Positions 6,431 to 14,524 of a DNA stretch of 34,134 nucleotides are shown one piece after another. Position numbers and translations under genes: made by a program. Positions within the stretch are counted from its first letter, which is position 1; each line of letters starts with the position of its first letter. The DNA is from Caldilineaceae bacterium. GTDB lineage: Bacteria > Chloroflexota > Anaerolineae > Caldilineales > Caldilineaceae. The DNA lies in assembly GCA_023384455.1 (NCBI GenBank), contig JAHDWH010000012.1:19056-53189 (forward strand), read 5' to 3'. A model generated the notes under the pieces. The model was not told the origin of the DNA and made no database searches. It was given only the letters and a program-made list of their open reading frames with translations.

Positions 6431-9400
6431 TCACGATAACCGCGCCAACAGTTCGTCGGTCAGCTCCGGCAGCGCCATTGCCCGCCCCCGGGCCTCCGCC
6501 GCGGACCGCACATCCGGGGACAGGGGCGCGAGGAGTTCGGCCAGCCGGTCCAGGGCGACGGTGGCGTACCAGCGGGAGCCGGTCAGACAGGGGTGGCATT
6601 GGATGGCCCCGTTGACGAAGGCCGCCTTTTCCCATTGGGCTTGCATTGCAAACAGCAGGGCCACAGCGGGCAGGGCCAAACAGGCGTAGTGATGGGCCTG
6701 GCAGCGCTGGGTGGTATCCAGACCGGCGACCAGCATCCGGCGTGCCGCGTCCCAATCGGCCAGGGCCAGGGCCGGATAGGCGCAGTCCACATACGCGCCG
6801 CTGAGGGCAAAGAGATTTTCGTTGCCCATCTGCTGCTGGCTCTCGACCGTCTGCTCTATCAGGCGGCGGGCTTCCTGGGCATCGCCCAGGGCCAGGGCAG
6901 CCATTGCCACAGGCCGCAGCAGAAAAGGCTGCTCCCAGCCATAGGTCTCTTTCCATCTGTTCACATTCTGTTGCGCAATTTCGCCAGCCTCGGCGAAGCG
7001 GCCCAGATCGAGATAACCCCGGGCCAGGTTGTTGAAGGTAAACGCAAGGTCTCGTGGCCCACCGGCAGAATTTTTGGCCCACTCGATAGCCCTCTGGCTG
7101 ACGGCGACAGATTCCGCGAACTTGCCCCTGGCAAGCAGCACAAAGGCCAATCGACTGAGCGCCGGTTGTTGTTGCGCGGGGTCGTCGATGGTCGCCAGGG
7201 CCTGCCGGGCCAGATCTTCCCCCTCTGCCACCTGCCCCATCTGTTCCGCGGCAAAGCTCATACTCTGTAGGGCCTGCATCTCCCCAGCCCGGTTGCCCGA
7301 ACGGCGGGCCAGCCGCAGGGCTTCCTGCAATTTTTCCATCGCGGCCCGTATGGATCCATTAAAAATTTCGCTGTGGCCCAGGGGAATAAGGGTGTGAACT
7401 GTCCACCAATCGTCCTCCAGTTGGCTGTAGATGGCGAGCGCCTGGCGCAGGTCCGCTATTTTACTCTCCCGCCGCCGGTTTGTCATCAGATCCCCGGCCC
7501 GATGCAGGTGTACAAAGCCACGCAGCAGGGCGATCTCCCGTAGGGGAAGCGGGCTGTCGGCCACCAGGGCAAGGGCCTGGGCCATACGTTCCTGGGCGGC
7601 GGTGAGTTTGCCCACCCGATGCAGAAAGAGGCCAAGCCAGGCAAAGACCCAGCTTTGCAGAAGAGCGGCCTGGGGCGTGACCGGCTCCCCCAAGCCCGAT
7701 GCGGTCCGCTCCATCCACCCCTCTCCCGCCTCCCAGTAGCCTGGCCGGTTGTAAAAGATGCCCAGGGCCTCGACAGCCTCTTGCAGGGGCCCAACTTCCT
7801 TCGCTTCCACAGCCCAAAACCAGGCCGCCCGCACATTTTCCTGCTCCTGGGCCATCCATTCAATTGCCTGATTCTGTTCAGCCCCTTTGAGCCGCGCCTC
7901 CTGGCCGGAGACCAGCCCCAGAAACCAGCGGCTGCGCAAAGCGAGGGTCGCCTGCTCCCGCCCGGTCTTCACCAGCTTTTGCCGGACCCATTGGCGGATG
8001 AGTTCGTGGAGATCGTAGCGCCCTTCGCCCACCCTCCAGAGCAGGGCCTTGTCCACCAACCGGGTGAGGGTGGGCAAGGGGGCCCCGGCCACGGCTTTGG
8101 CCGCCGCCCTGTCAAAGCCGCCGGCAAAGATGGATAACCCCATCAACGCCTGCTGCTCGTCGGCTGACAAGCGTTGCCAGCTCTGCTCAAAGACCGCTTC
8201 GATCCGGCGGTGACGGGGGTCCAAATCCCGCAAATCCTGGCCCAGAAAGGCCACATTGGCCGCGATGGCGTCGGCAATCTCGGCGGGGGGCAGATGCTCG
8301 ACCCAACTGGCGGCCAGCAGAATGCCCAGGGGCATCCCGTTCACCATCCGGCAGATGCGGACGATGGCGGGCCACTGATCAGCGCCAGGGGTGTAGTCCT
8401 GGATGGTACGGCGCACACTCTGGACAAAAAGATGGAGCGCGCCGTACTCGTCGGGAGAGTGCTGGTTGAAAGTCCTCTCAATCGGACAGGCCAGACCGTC
8501 CAGGCGGAAAAGCGCCTCGGCGTGCAGGCGCAGCCGTTCCCGGGATGTCACCAGCAGGTGCAGACCGGGTGCGGCTTCCAGCAGGGCGATGAGCAGCTCT
8601 GCGCCATCCAGCAGATGCTCAAAATTGTCCAACAGCAGCAGCAGTTGGCGCCCAGCCAAATAGCCGATCAGTTGCTGGCGGAGCGGGCGAGGATCGTTCT
8701 GAAAGGGATAGCCCAGACTATCGCCGATGGCCCGGGGCAGTTCCTCGGCGCTGGTCAGGGCCGTCAACTCCAGCCAAAAGACGCCGTCGGCAAAATGGGG
8801 CAGCCCGGCGCGCCCGACGGCCAGGGCCAGGCTGCTTTTGCCCATACCGCCGGGACCCAGAATTGTCACCAGGCGGTGGTCGGGGGCCGTGAGGAGCGTG
8901 GCGAGTTGGGCCAGTTCGTTCTCCCGCCCAATGAGGGGGGTGGTGGGTGCGGGGAGGTTGGACAGGATGAAAGGGTGAGGGGGTGACAGGGTGACAAGGT
9001 GAGGGGGGAGTGTGCTCGTCGCCTTGTCACCTTGCCGCCCTGTCATTTTGCCAAGAAATTGTCCTGTGCGAATGGCGTCGGCCAGGGCAACTGTTTCGGG
9101 GGAAGGGGGCACGCCCAACTCCTGGTCCAGGGCTTCGACGCAGCGCTGGAACGCGGCCAGAGCCGGGGCCCGGTCGCCCAGACTGGCGTGGGCTGTCATC
9201 AGCGCCCCATAGGCCGCTTCCGGGGTGTGGCCCTGGGCAATCCAGCGCTCGGCCCACTGGATAGCCTCCTGCCAGCGCTGCTCGGCCAACAACAGAGCCA
9301 GCAGACGCCCGATCCGCTGGTCATAGAGAGCGGCCAGACGATCCCGCGCCGGGAAGACCCACTCGTCGTAGAAGCCGGGGAGCAACTCGCCGCCGTAGGC

Positions 9401-9757
9401 TTGCAGGCTGGGCAGCAGATCGTCTGCCCGGTCTGCCTGGGCAGGCCCGGCGGTCAGCGCGCCGGTGTCCACTTCCCACTTGCCGTCGGCAATCCAGCGG
9501 ATGGCAATTTTGTCCGTATGCAGCAGTTCTTCGGGCACAGCCCGGCGCAGACGCCAGAGCGCATGGCGCAGATTGTTGCGGGCATTTTCCTCTGTGGCGT
9601 CGGGCCAGAAGATACCGGCCAACTGCTCCCGGCGGTGGTCGATGCCGGGATGCAGAACCAGCCAGGCCAGGAGGGATTGGGCCGGGCGCGAGGGCAGTTC
9701 GACGGTTTCGCCATCCAGTGTCAGCGTGAATTGTCCCAAGAGGCGGACGGTCAGCAT
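6431..9757 (-). CDS. BTAD-domain transcriptional regulator with STAND-type ATPase and TPR repeats
   Basis: 1108 residues from the ATG at 9757, which has GGAG eight bases upstream and begins MLTVRLLGQF, the usual opening of this family. Residues 1-95 form an OmpR-like winged helix and about 100-235 the bacterial transcriptional activator domain (TPR-like; AFQRCVEALDQELGVPPSPE). A linker rich in Pro/Thr (236-270) is followed by TPLIGREN and an NB-ARC/AAA-type ATPase with Walker A GPGGMGKS (301-308) and Walker B LLLLLDN (371-377). The rest, to the C-terminus, is a long array of TPR-like helical pairs for ligand or partner sensing. SARP/AfsR and MalT-like regulators share this plan. Target genes are unknown; the divergent methyltransferase at 9938 is the nearest candidate. 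A weak minus-strand promoter is suggested at 9877-9905. Confidence 0.9.
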   Translation of the reverse strand: MLTVRLLGQFTLTLDGETVELPSRPAQSLLAWLVLHPGIDHRREQLAGIFWPDATEENARNNLRHALWRLRRAVPEELLHTDKIAIRWIADGKWEVDTGALTAGPAQADRADDLLPSLQAYGGELLPGFYDEWVFPARDRLAALYDQRIGRLLALLLAEQRWQEAIQWAERWIAQGHTPEAAYGALMTAHASLGDRAPALAAFQRCVEALDQELGVPPSPETVALADAIRTGQFLGKMTGRQGDKATSTLPPHLVTLSPPHPFILSNLPAPTTPLIGRENELAQLATLLTAPDHRLVTILGPGGMGKSSLALAVGRAGLPHFADGVFWLELTALTSAEELPRAIGDSLGYPFQNDPRPLRQQLIGYLAGRQLLLLLDNFEHLLDGAELLIALLEAAPGLHLLVTSRERLRLHAEALFRLDGLACPIERTFNQHSPDEYGALHLFVQSVRRTIQDYTPGADQWPAIVRICRMVNGMPLGILLAASWVEHLPPAEIADAIAANVAFLGQDLRDLDPRHRRIEAVFEQSWQRLSADEQQALMGLSIFAGGFDRAAAKAVAGAPLPTLTRLVDKALLWRVGEGRYDLHELIRQWVRQKLVKTGREQATLALRSRWFLGLVSGQEARLKGAEQNQAIEWMAQEQENVRAAWFWAVEAKEVGPLQEAVEALGIFYNRPGYWEAGEGWMERTASGLGEPVTPQAALLQSWVFAWLGLFLHRVGKLTAAQERMAQALALVADSPLPLREIALLRGFVHLHRAGDLMTNRRRESKIADLRQALAIYSQLEDDWWTVHTLIPLGHSEIFNGSIRAAMEKLQEALRLARRSGNRAGEMQALQSMSFAAEQMGQVAEGEDLARQALATIDDPAQQQPALSRLAFVLLARGKFAESVAVSQRAIEWAKNSAGGPRDLAFTFNNLARGYLDLGRFAEAGEIAQQNVNRWKETYGWEQPFLLRPVAMAALALGDAQEARRLIEQTVESQQQMGNENLFALSGAYVDCAYPALALADWDAARRMLVAGLDTTQRCQAHHYACLALPAVALLFAMQAQWEKAAFVNGAIQCHPCLTGSRWYATVALDRLAELLAPLSPDVRSAAEARGRAMALPELTDELLARLS
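8972..9056. repeat. in-frame repeat-like insertion in the regulator linker
   Basis: Short units of the type GGGTGAC and AAGGTGA recur on the plus strand (8973-9004), and inverted versions (CTTGTCACCTTG, CCCTGTCAT) follow at 9023-9046. The segment encodes the Pro/Thr/Ser linker between the BTAD and ATPase domains. Such heptamer-like tracts are usually intergenic, so this looks like repeat spread tolerated in frame in a flexible region. Confidence 0.5.
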
Positions 9758-9876
9758 AGGGCGCGCTCCATTCATCCGGGCCGATGAAGGGTTCGTTGGA
9801 GTGGCATCCCGGCGGGCAAAAACACGTTCGATTAACGGTAGCGAACACAGTGGGGGACGGGCAATGACTATTGTCA

Positions 9877-9905
9877 AGTATAGCACGAATCACAGCCACG
9901 TATAA
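9877..9905 (-). promoter_or_regulatory. candidate promoter for the BTAD regulator
   Basis: On the minus strand, TATACT (9882-9877) is preceded by TTATAC (9905-9900) with a 17-base spacer. The -10 is near consensus and the -35 is poor. Transcription would start about 113 bases before the ATG at 9757, in the divergent gap shared with the methyltransferase. Confidence 0.35.
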
Positions 9906-9937
9906 GTGCGCAACGCGACCCCATCCTGGAGGCACAG

Positions 9938-11050
9938 GTGTCCCAGCCCCAATTTGCCAAGAGCTTCGACCCCGTGCGGGCGGAAGAGTTCAACAACCGG
10001 ATGGAGGATCTCTTCAACCAGATGGGGCTGGTGTTGATGTTGGGTATCGGCCAGAAGACCGGGCTGCTGGATGTGCTGGCCGGTCTGCCGCCCTCTACCA
10101 GTGGGGCAATTGCCCAGGCCGCGGGGCTGAATGAGCGCTATGTGCAGGAGTGGCTGGCCTGTCTGGCCTGTGGGGAGGTGGTGGAATACAGGCCGGAAAG
10201 TGAAACCTTTGCCCTGCCTGGGGAACACGCGCGCTGGCTGGCCCCCAAGCAGCCGACTTTTGCGCCGGGTGGCGGCTTTCCCGGCGCGGATCTGCTCTCG
10301 GAAGCCTTTGGCATTCTCTACGACGTACAGTCCCGGGTGACGGATTGCTTTCGGCTGGGCGGCGGCGTGCCCTACAGCGCTTATGGCCCTTTCCACGAGT
10401 TGATGTACCGGGAGCGCAGCGCCTTTTTCGACCGCATTCTGCTGCCATCGGTTTTGCCCCTCTTCCCCGGCTGGGGCAAGGCGATGGAGCAGGGCGCGGC
10501 GGTGGCCGATTTTGGCTGTGGCCGCGGTCACATTCTGCATCTGCTGGCCCAGAGCTATCCGAATAGCCAATTCACCGGCTATGACATCTCCCCGGCGGAG
10601 ATTGAGCGGGCCAGGGCCATCGCTTCCAGGTTGGGTCTGGTCAATCTCCGCTTTCATCTGGCCGATGTGGCCGGGCTGGAAGTGGAAGGAGTCTATGACT
10701 ACGCCCTGGCCTTCGACTCCATCCACGACCTGGCCCAACCGGAGCGGGCCGCCGCGGTCATCGCCCGCTCGCTCAAGCCGGGCGGCTCGCTTGTGATGCA
10801 GGAGTTCGCCGCCTCCAGCCGCCTGGAGGAGAATCTGGACCATCCCCTGGGGACCTGGCTCTACGCCCAATCGGTGCTCTATTGTATGACCGTCTCCCTC
10901 TCCCAGGGGGGGCCGGGGCTGGGCTGTATGTGGGGGAAGGAGCGGGCGCTGGAGATGTTGGCCCAGGCCGGTTTTGGCGAAGTGGAGGTGAGACGCACGG
11001 AGGCGGACCTCTACAGCGACTATTTTGTGGCGCGGGTTTCGCCTGTGTGA
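9938..11050 (+). CDS. SAM-dependent methyltransferase with N-terminal winged-helix domain
   Basis: 370 residues beginning at a GTG that has GGAGG five bases upstream; no ATG fits. Residues 15-105 form a winged-helix/dimerisation domain (GLLDVLAGLPPSTSGAIAQAAGLNERYVQEWL), as in O-methyltransferases and Rv2258c-like proteins. The catalytic Rossmann domain follows, with motif I DFGCGRGH (191-198), GYDISPAEIERA and the late LKPGGSLVMQEF turn. The D-x-x-H-D-L segment (FDSIHDL) resembles the motif of this subgroup. The substrate is unknown; relatives act on small aromatic or polyketide-like molecules. It is transcribed divergently from the large regulator, which may control it. A strong hairpin ends the unit at 11111. 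Confidence 0.87.
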   Translation: MSQPQFAKSFDPVRAEEFNNRMEDLFNQMGLVLMLGIGQKTGLLDVLAGLPPSTSGAIAQAAGLNERYVQEWLACLACGEVVEYRPESETFALPGEHARWLAPKQPTFAPGGGFPGADLLSEAFGILYDVQSRVTDCFRLGGGVPYSAYGPFHELMYRERSAFFDRILLPSVLPLFPGWGKAMEQGAAVADFGCGRGHILHLLAQSYPNSQFTGYDISPAEIERARAIASRLGLVNLRFHLADVAGLEVEGVYDYALAFDSIHDLAQPERAAAVIARSLKPGGSLVMQEFAASSRLEENLDHPLGTWLYAQSVLYCMTVSLSQGGPGLGCMWGKERALEMLAQAGFGEVEVRRTEADLYSDYFVARVSPV

Positions 11051-11110
11051 ACCGGCTGGGGCGCTTTTGGGATCGAGCGTTGAGGGTGGCTGTGCGGGTG
11101 ACGGTGGATA

Positions 11111-11148
11111 AAAGAAGTTCGACTTTTTCCGAAAAGTCGAACTTCTTT
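11111..11148. terminator. strong bidirectional terminator
   Basis: A perfect 17-bp stem (11111-11127 with 11132-11148) closes a four-base TCCG loop. A/T runs on both sides give U-rich tails in either direction. It lies between the convergent methyltransferase and rsmI and should stop both. Confidence 0.88.
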
Positions 11149-11185
11149 GTTGCAATCATTTCGCAAATACTCAACCCGCGGAGCT

Positions 11186-11856
11186 TTACCCGCTGGCCGC
11201 GCCGCCGATAACGACGATATACTCCCCCTTCAGCGCCTGACCCTCCACCCCAGCCAGCAGTTGGGAGAGTGTACCCCGCTCCACCTTTTCGTAGAGTTTG
11301 GTCAAATCGTTAGCCAATGCGGCGGGCCGATCCCCATAGACGGCCAGGGCATCGGCCAGAAAGAGAGCCAGCCGGTAGGGGCTTTCGTAGAAGACGAGGG
11401 TGTGGGGAGAGGCGACGTCTATTTCCAGAAAGCGACGGCGTGCCCCCGCTTTGCGGGGTGGAAAACCCCGGTAGGTGAAGCTGTGCAGGGGTAGGCCGGA
11501 GAGAACCAGCGCCATCACCAGCCCAGAGGGGCCGGGAATCATTGTGACGGGCAGCTCTTCTTCGATGGCCCGGCGCACGGCCGTATAGCCGGGGTCCGAA
11601 ATGCCCGGCGTCCCCGCGCTGGTGACAATCGCCACGGACTGCCCCGCACGCAGCAGGCCGATGATCCGCTCCACGGCCTGCTTTTCGTTGTGTTCGTGAT
11701 AGGAAATCTGGTTGGCGCTGATCTCGAAATGGGCCAGCAGCCGCCCGGTCTTACGGGTATCCTCCGCGGCGACCACATCCACCGTGCGCAGGGTTTCCAG
11801 GGCGCGCAGGCTGATGTCGTCCAGATGACCGATGGGGGTCGCCACCAGATAGAGCA

Positions 11857-11857
<1 letters not shown>
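11186..11857 (-). CDS. rsmI: 16S rRNA (cytidine(1402)-2'-O)-methyltransferase
   Basis: 223 residues of the tetrapyrrole-methylase (SpoU-unrelated) fold. Diagnostic RsmI features are [20 protein letters not shown] at the N-terminus, [48 protein letters not shown] and FYESPYRL. The enzyme 2'-O-methylates C1402 of 16S rRNA in the decoding site, using SAM. It is shorter than typical members (about 280 residues): the core domain is complete but the usual C-terminal extension is missing. Its ATG shares one base with the stop codon of the upstream corrinoid-protein gene (TGATG), so the two are translationally coupled, an unusual partner for an rRNA-modification gene. Confidence 0.93.
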
Positions 11858-12537
<680 letters not shown>

Positions 12538-12563
12538 TGCATCTCTCCAAATAGTGAAAATTT

Positions 12564-12719
12564 GTGGCTCTGCCAGCTTATTCCGTACCAGCGAGGAGCT
12601 AACGCATATGCGTTAGTCGGTCGGCCAACCAGCTGAAACGTGAGATGTCGTCACATACTCTCACGTTTCATGTCTTCACGTTTCCGCACAAATCGTGGCT
12701 CGGCCACCTTATGCCCTAC
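12564..12719. repeat. imperfect direct repeat spanning the aminotransferase stop
   Basis: 12564-12588 and 12695-12719 match at 21 of 25 positions (GTGGCTC.GCCA.CTTAT.CC.TAC). The second copy contains the stop codon of the class V aminotransferase, and the first also shows TTA in the same place. The intergenic stretch may descend from a local duplication of the gene's 3' end. Confidence 0.4.
12599..12684. promoter_or_regulatory. palindrome cluster between aminotransferase and corrinoid genes
   Basis: 12599-12616 is a perfect 18-bp palindrome (CTAACGCATATGCGTTAG). Next to it, 12634-12645 and 12659-12670 form a perfect 12-bp inverted repeat with GAAACGTGA as its core, and a third TCACGTTTC lies at 12676-12684. 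The spacing suits either an mRNA hairpin between the two minus-strand genes or operator sites. There is no U-run that would make it a classic terminator. Function is inferred only. Confidence 0.45.
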
Positions 12720-13842
12720 GCGTGGGCCACCCGGCAAACTCTTCCACCGCGGCCAAGAGCCGGGCCAAATCTGCATCCCAACATTCGCCCATATGCGCGA
12801 TACGCAACGCCTTGCCTTTATACTCGCCGTAGCCGTCCGATAGCTCCATCTCTCGTTGTGCCAGGAATGCGTTCAGCGCTTCTACACCCCACCCAAAACT
12901 GTTGGCAATCGTCGTCACAGTGGGAGAAGCGTAGCCCTCCTCCGCCATCAGGGAGAGACCCCGGGCCTCGGCCCAGCGCCGGGTAGTCTCGGCCAGCCGG
13001 TGATGGCGGGCAAAGCGCGCCTCTGTCCCTTCAGCAAAGATGCGGTCCAGTTGCAGGCTCAGGGCGCGCATCAACGAAATGGCGGGAGTAGCCGGCGTTG
13101 TGCTACGCTTCAAATAGCGTTCCAGCAGCAGAAAATCAAAATACCAGCCCCGGCCCGTCACGGTCTGCGCCCTGGCAAAAGCCCGGTCGCTGACCGCAGC
13201 AAAAGAGAGACCCGGCGGCAGGGCCAGGGCTTTCTGGCTGGAAGTCAGGCAGAGGTCCAACCCCCATTCGTCCACGGGGATGCGCGTCCCGCTGAAAGAG
13301 GAGACCGCATCCACCAGCACCAGCGTCTCTGGGTTGAGAGAGCGCACAGCCCCGGCGATCTCCGCTACCGGGCTGGTGACGCCGGTGCTGGTCTCGTTGT
13401 GGACGACGGTAATCGCGTCCACTGGGCCGTCAACCAGGGCCGCAGAGAGCGCCTCGGCCACCTGCTCCGCTTTCACCGCCGTACACCAGGGCACATCCAC
13501 CCGCACAGCCTCTTTGCCACAGCCCACAGCCACGTCATACCAGCGCTGGCTGAAGGCACCGTTGACAAAACTGATCACCCGCCCGCCCACACAGTTGCGG
13601 ATAGCGGCCTCTTGCATAGCCGAGCCGGTGGCGGCCAGAATATAGACCCGACTGTCTGTAAAAAAGAGGCGCTGTAGCTGCTCCTCACATTTGGCATAGA
13701 GCGCTTCAAATTCGTCCGAGCGGTGGCCGATCAGCGGCGCAGTCTGGGCGGCCAGCACATCCGGGTGGACGTCCGTAGGGCCGGGGATGAAGAGGCGCTG
13801 GGGCGGTTTGTTGGCGGGCGTTCCAACGATAGGGAAAGTCAT
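12709..13842 (-). CDS. class V aminotransferase (alanine/serine-glyoxylate type)
   Basis: 377 residues of the fold-type I, class V PLP family. FIPGPTDVHPDVL opens the domain, followed by ILAATGSAMQEAAIRN, HNETSTGV (148-155), LVDAVSSFSG with Asp178 for the pyridine nitrogen, and the Schiff-base Lys204 in TSSQKALALPPG. The pattern is that of alanine-glyoxylate, serine-glyoxylate and related aminotransferases. These move an amino group from Ala, Ser or an aminophosphonate-like donor to a keto acid, and the exact substrate is not decidable. AAGGAAAGAGA precedes the ATG. It is the first gene of the minus-strand group aminotransferase / corrinoid protein / rsmI, 171 bases ahead of the corrinoid gene, and diverges from the importer operon. 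Confidence 0.9.
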   Translation of the reverse strand: MTFPIVGTPANKPPQRLFIPGPTDVHPDVLAAQTAPLIGHRSDEFEALYAKCEEQLQRLFFTDSRVYILAATGSAMQEAAIRNCVGGRVISFVNGAFSQRWYDVAVGCGKEAVRVDVPWCTAVKAEQVAEALSAALVDGPVDAITVVHNETSTGVTSPVAEIAGAVRSLNPETLVLVDAVSSFSGTRIPVDEWGLDLCLTSSQKALALPPGLSFAAVSDRAFARAQTVTGRGWYFDFLLLERYLKRSTTPATPAISLMRALSLQLDRIFAEGTEARFARHHRLAETTRRWAEARGLSLMAEEGYASPTVTTIANSFGWGVEALNAFLAQREMELSDGYGEYKGKALRIAHMGECWDADLARLLAAVEEFAGWPTRRA

Positions 13843-14035
13843 TCTCTTTCCTTTGTGTCTCAGAGTCTTGGTAGTTGCGATCCCCGCTGATCGATTATTG
13901 TGCTACGCTGCCAGAACAGTATAGTAGGAAAGAGGGGTTCTCCCCAAAAAGAGGGACAAGAGAGCGGTTTGCATTCTGCCCGAAAGGGTCAGTCGTCAAG
14001 GCCTTCCAAAGCTAAAAGCAGCTAAAAAAACCCAC
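13843..14035. other. divergent intergenic region, no gene
   Basis: This gap lies upstream of both the aminotransferase and the importer operon. A TATACT about 100 bases upstream of the aminotransferase start on the minus strand could be its -10, with only a weak TTGGGG -35. Nothing else is recognisable. Confidence 0.35.
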
Positions 14036-14064
14036 TTGACGTTGCTTGGATAAGGTGTTATACT
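14036..14064 (+). promoter_or_regulatory. near-consensus sigma-70-type promoter of the importer operon
   Basis: TTGACG (14036-14041) and TATACT (14059-14064) are separated by exactly 17 bases. Transcription should start near 14071 and run into the solute-binding protein gene at 14525. Confidence 0.75.
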
Positions 14065-14070
14065 CGCAAT

Positions 14071-14524
14071 CGTGTCTTGGCTACAGTCTTTTCACGCAGA
14101 CATAATCCACCTGTTCGATTCCGCTTAACAGGTAACGGTGGTCCAGAGTTCCGTAATCCATATCCTGTCGATATTGGTTATTTGGTGCTACGACCATTGA
14201 ATCCGGAAACCTCTATGCCGGTCTCGTACTATCATGCTCACCAGTCCTACATAACAACAAAACAGACAAAGTGCCGGGGATTTCTCCGGTATTCCTGTTT
14301 TCGACCAACCTCCCTCAAGGTTCTCGTGCAACGGGCGTTATGCATGTGGCTGCCAAATGAGAAGTGGCTCCAAGAAAGTTTTTAGATTTCAATCGGTTTT
14401 GTTTCCACCAATTCTAACTTGAGTGTCTCGAAATCTATCTCCGAAAACTTTCTTGAATTTACTTAAGTATAAGCTGTCGAAGTATCTATATAGCTGTACA
14501 ATCATCCACCACTATGGAGGAAGC
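14071..14524 (+). promoter_or_regulatory. long (~450-nt) structured 5' leader
   Basis: Between the predicted start of transcription and the lipoprotein ATG there is no convincing gene. The stretch is AT-richer than the surroundings and has small hairpins, for example 14109-14115 with 14127-14133 (ACCTGTT/AACAGGT) and the CCGG-bounded one near 14275-14292. A 102-codon open frame at 14077 has no ribosome site and an unlikely composition. I do not recognise a known riboswitch, and in particular find no cobalamin-riboswitch B12 box. It may be a regulatory leader or the site of a lost gene. Confidence 0.4.

Noticed and set aside
9890-11155. Minus-strand open frame of 421 codons opposite the winged-helix methyltransferase
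   Set aside because: The plus strand encodes a complete methyltransferase with a ribosome site. The opposite frame runs through the terminator hairpin and has no family features.
14107-14140. GTTCGATTCC resembling a tRNA T-loop
   Set aside because: The flanking bases do not form a T-stem of the right length and no anticodon or D arm can be drawn around it. The local hairpin is a different fold.
14077-14385. 102-codon open frame in the leader of the importer operon
   Set aside because: It starts with a non-ATG codon, has no ribosome site, and its composition is unlike neighbouring genes. It begins just after the predicted transcript start, so it is better read as leader.
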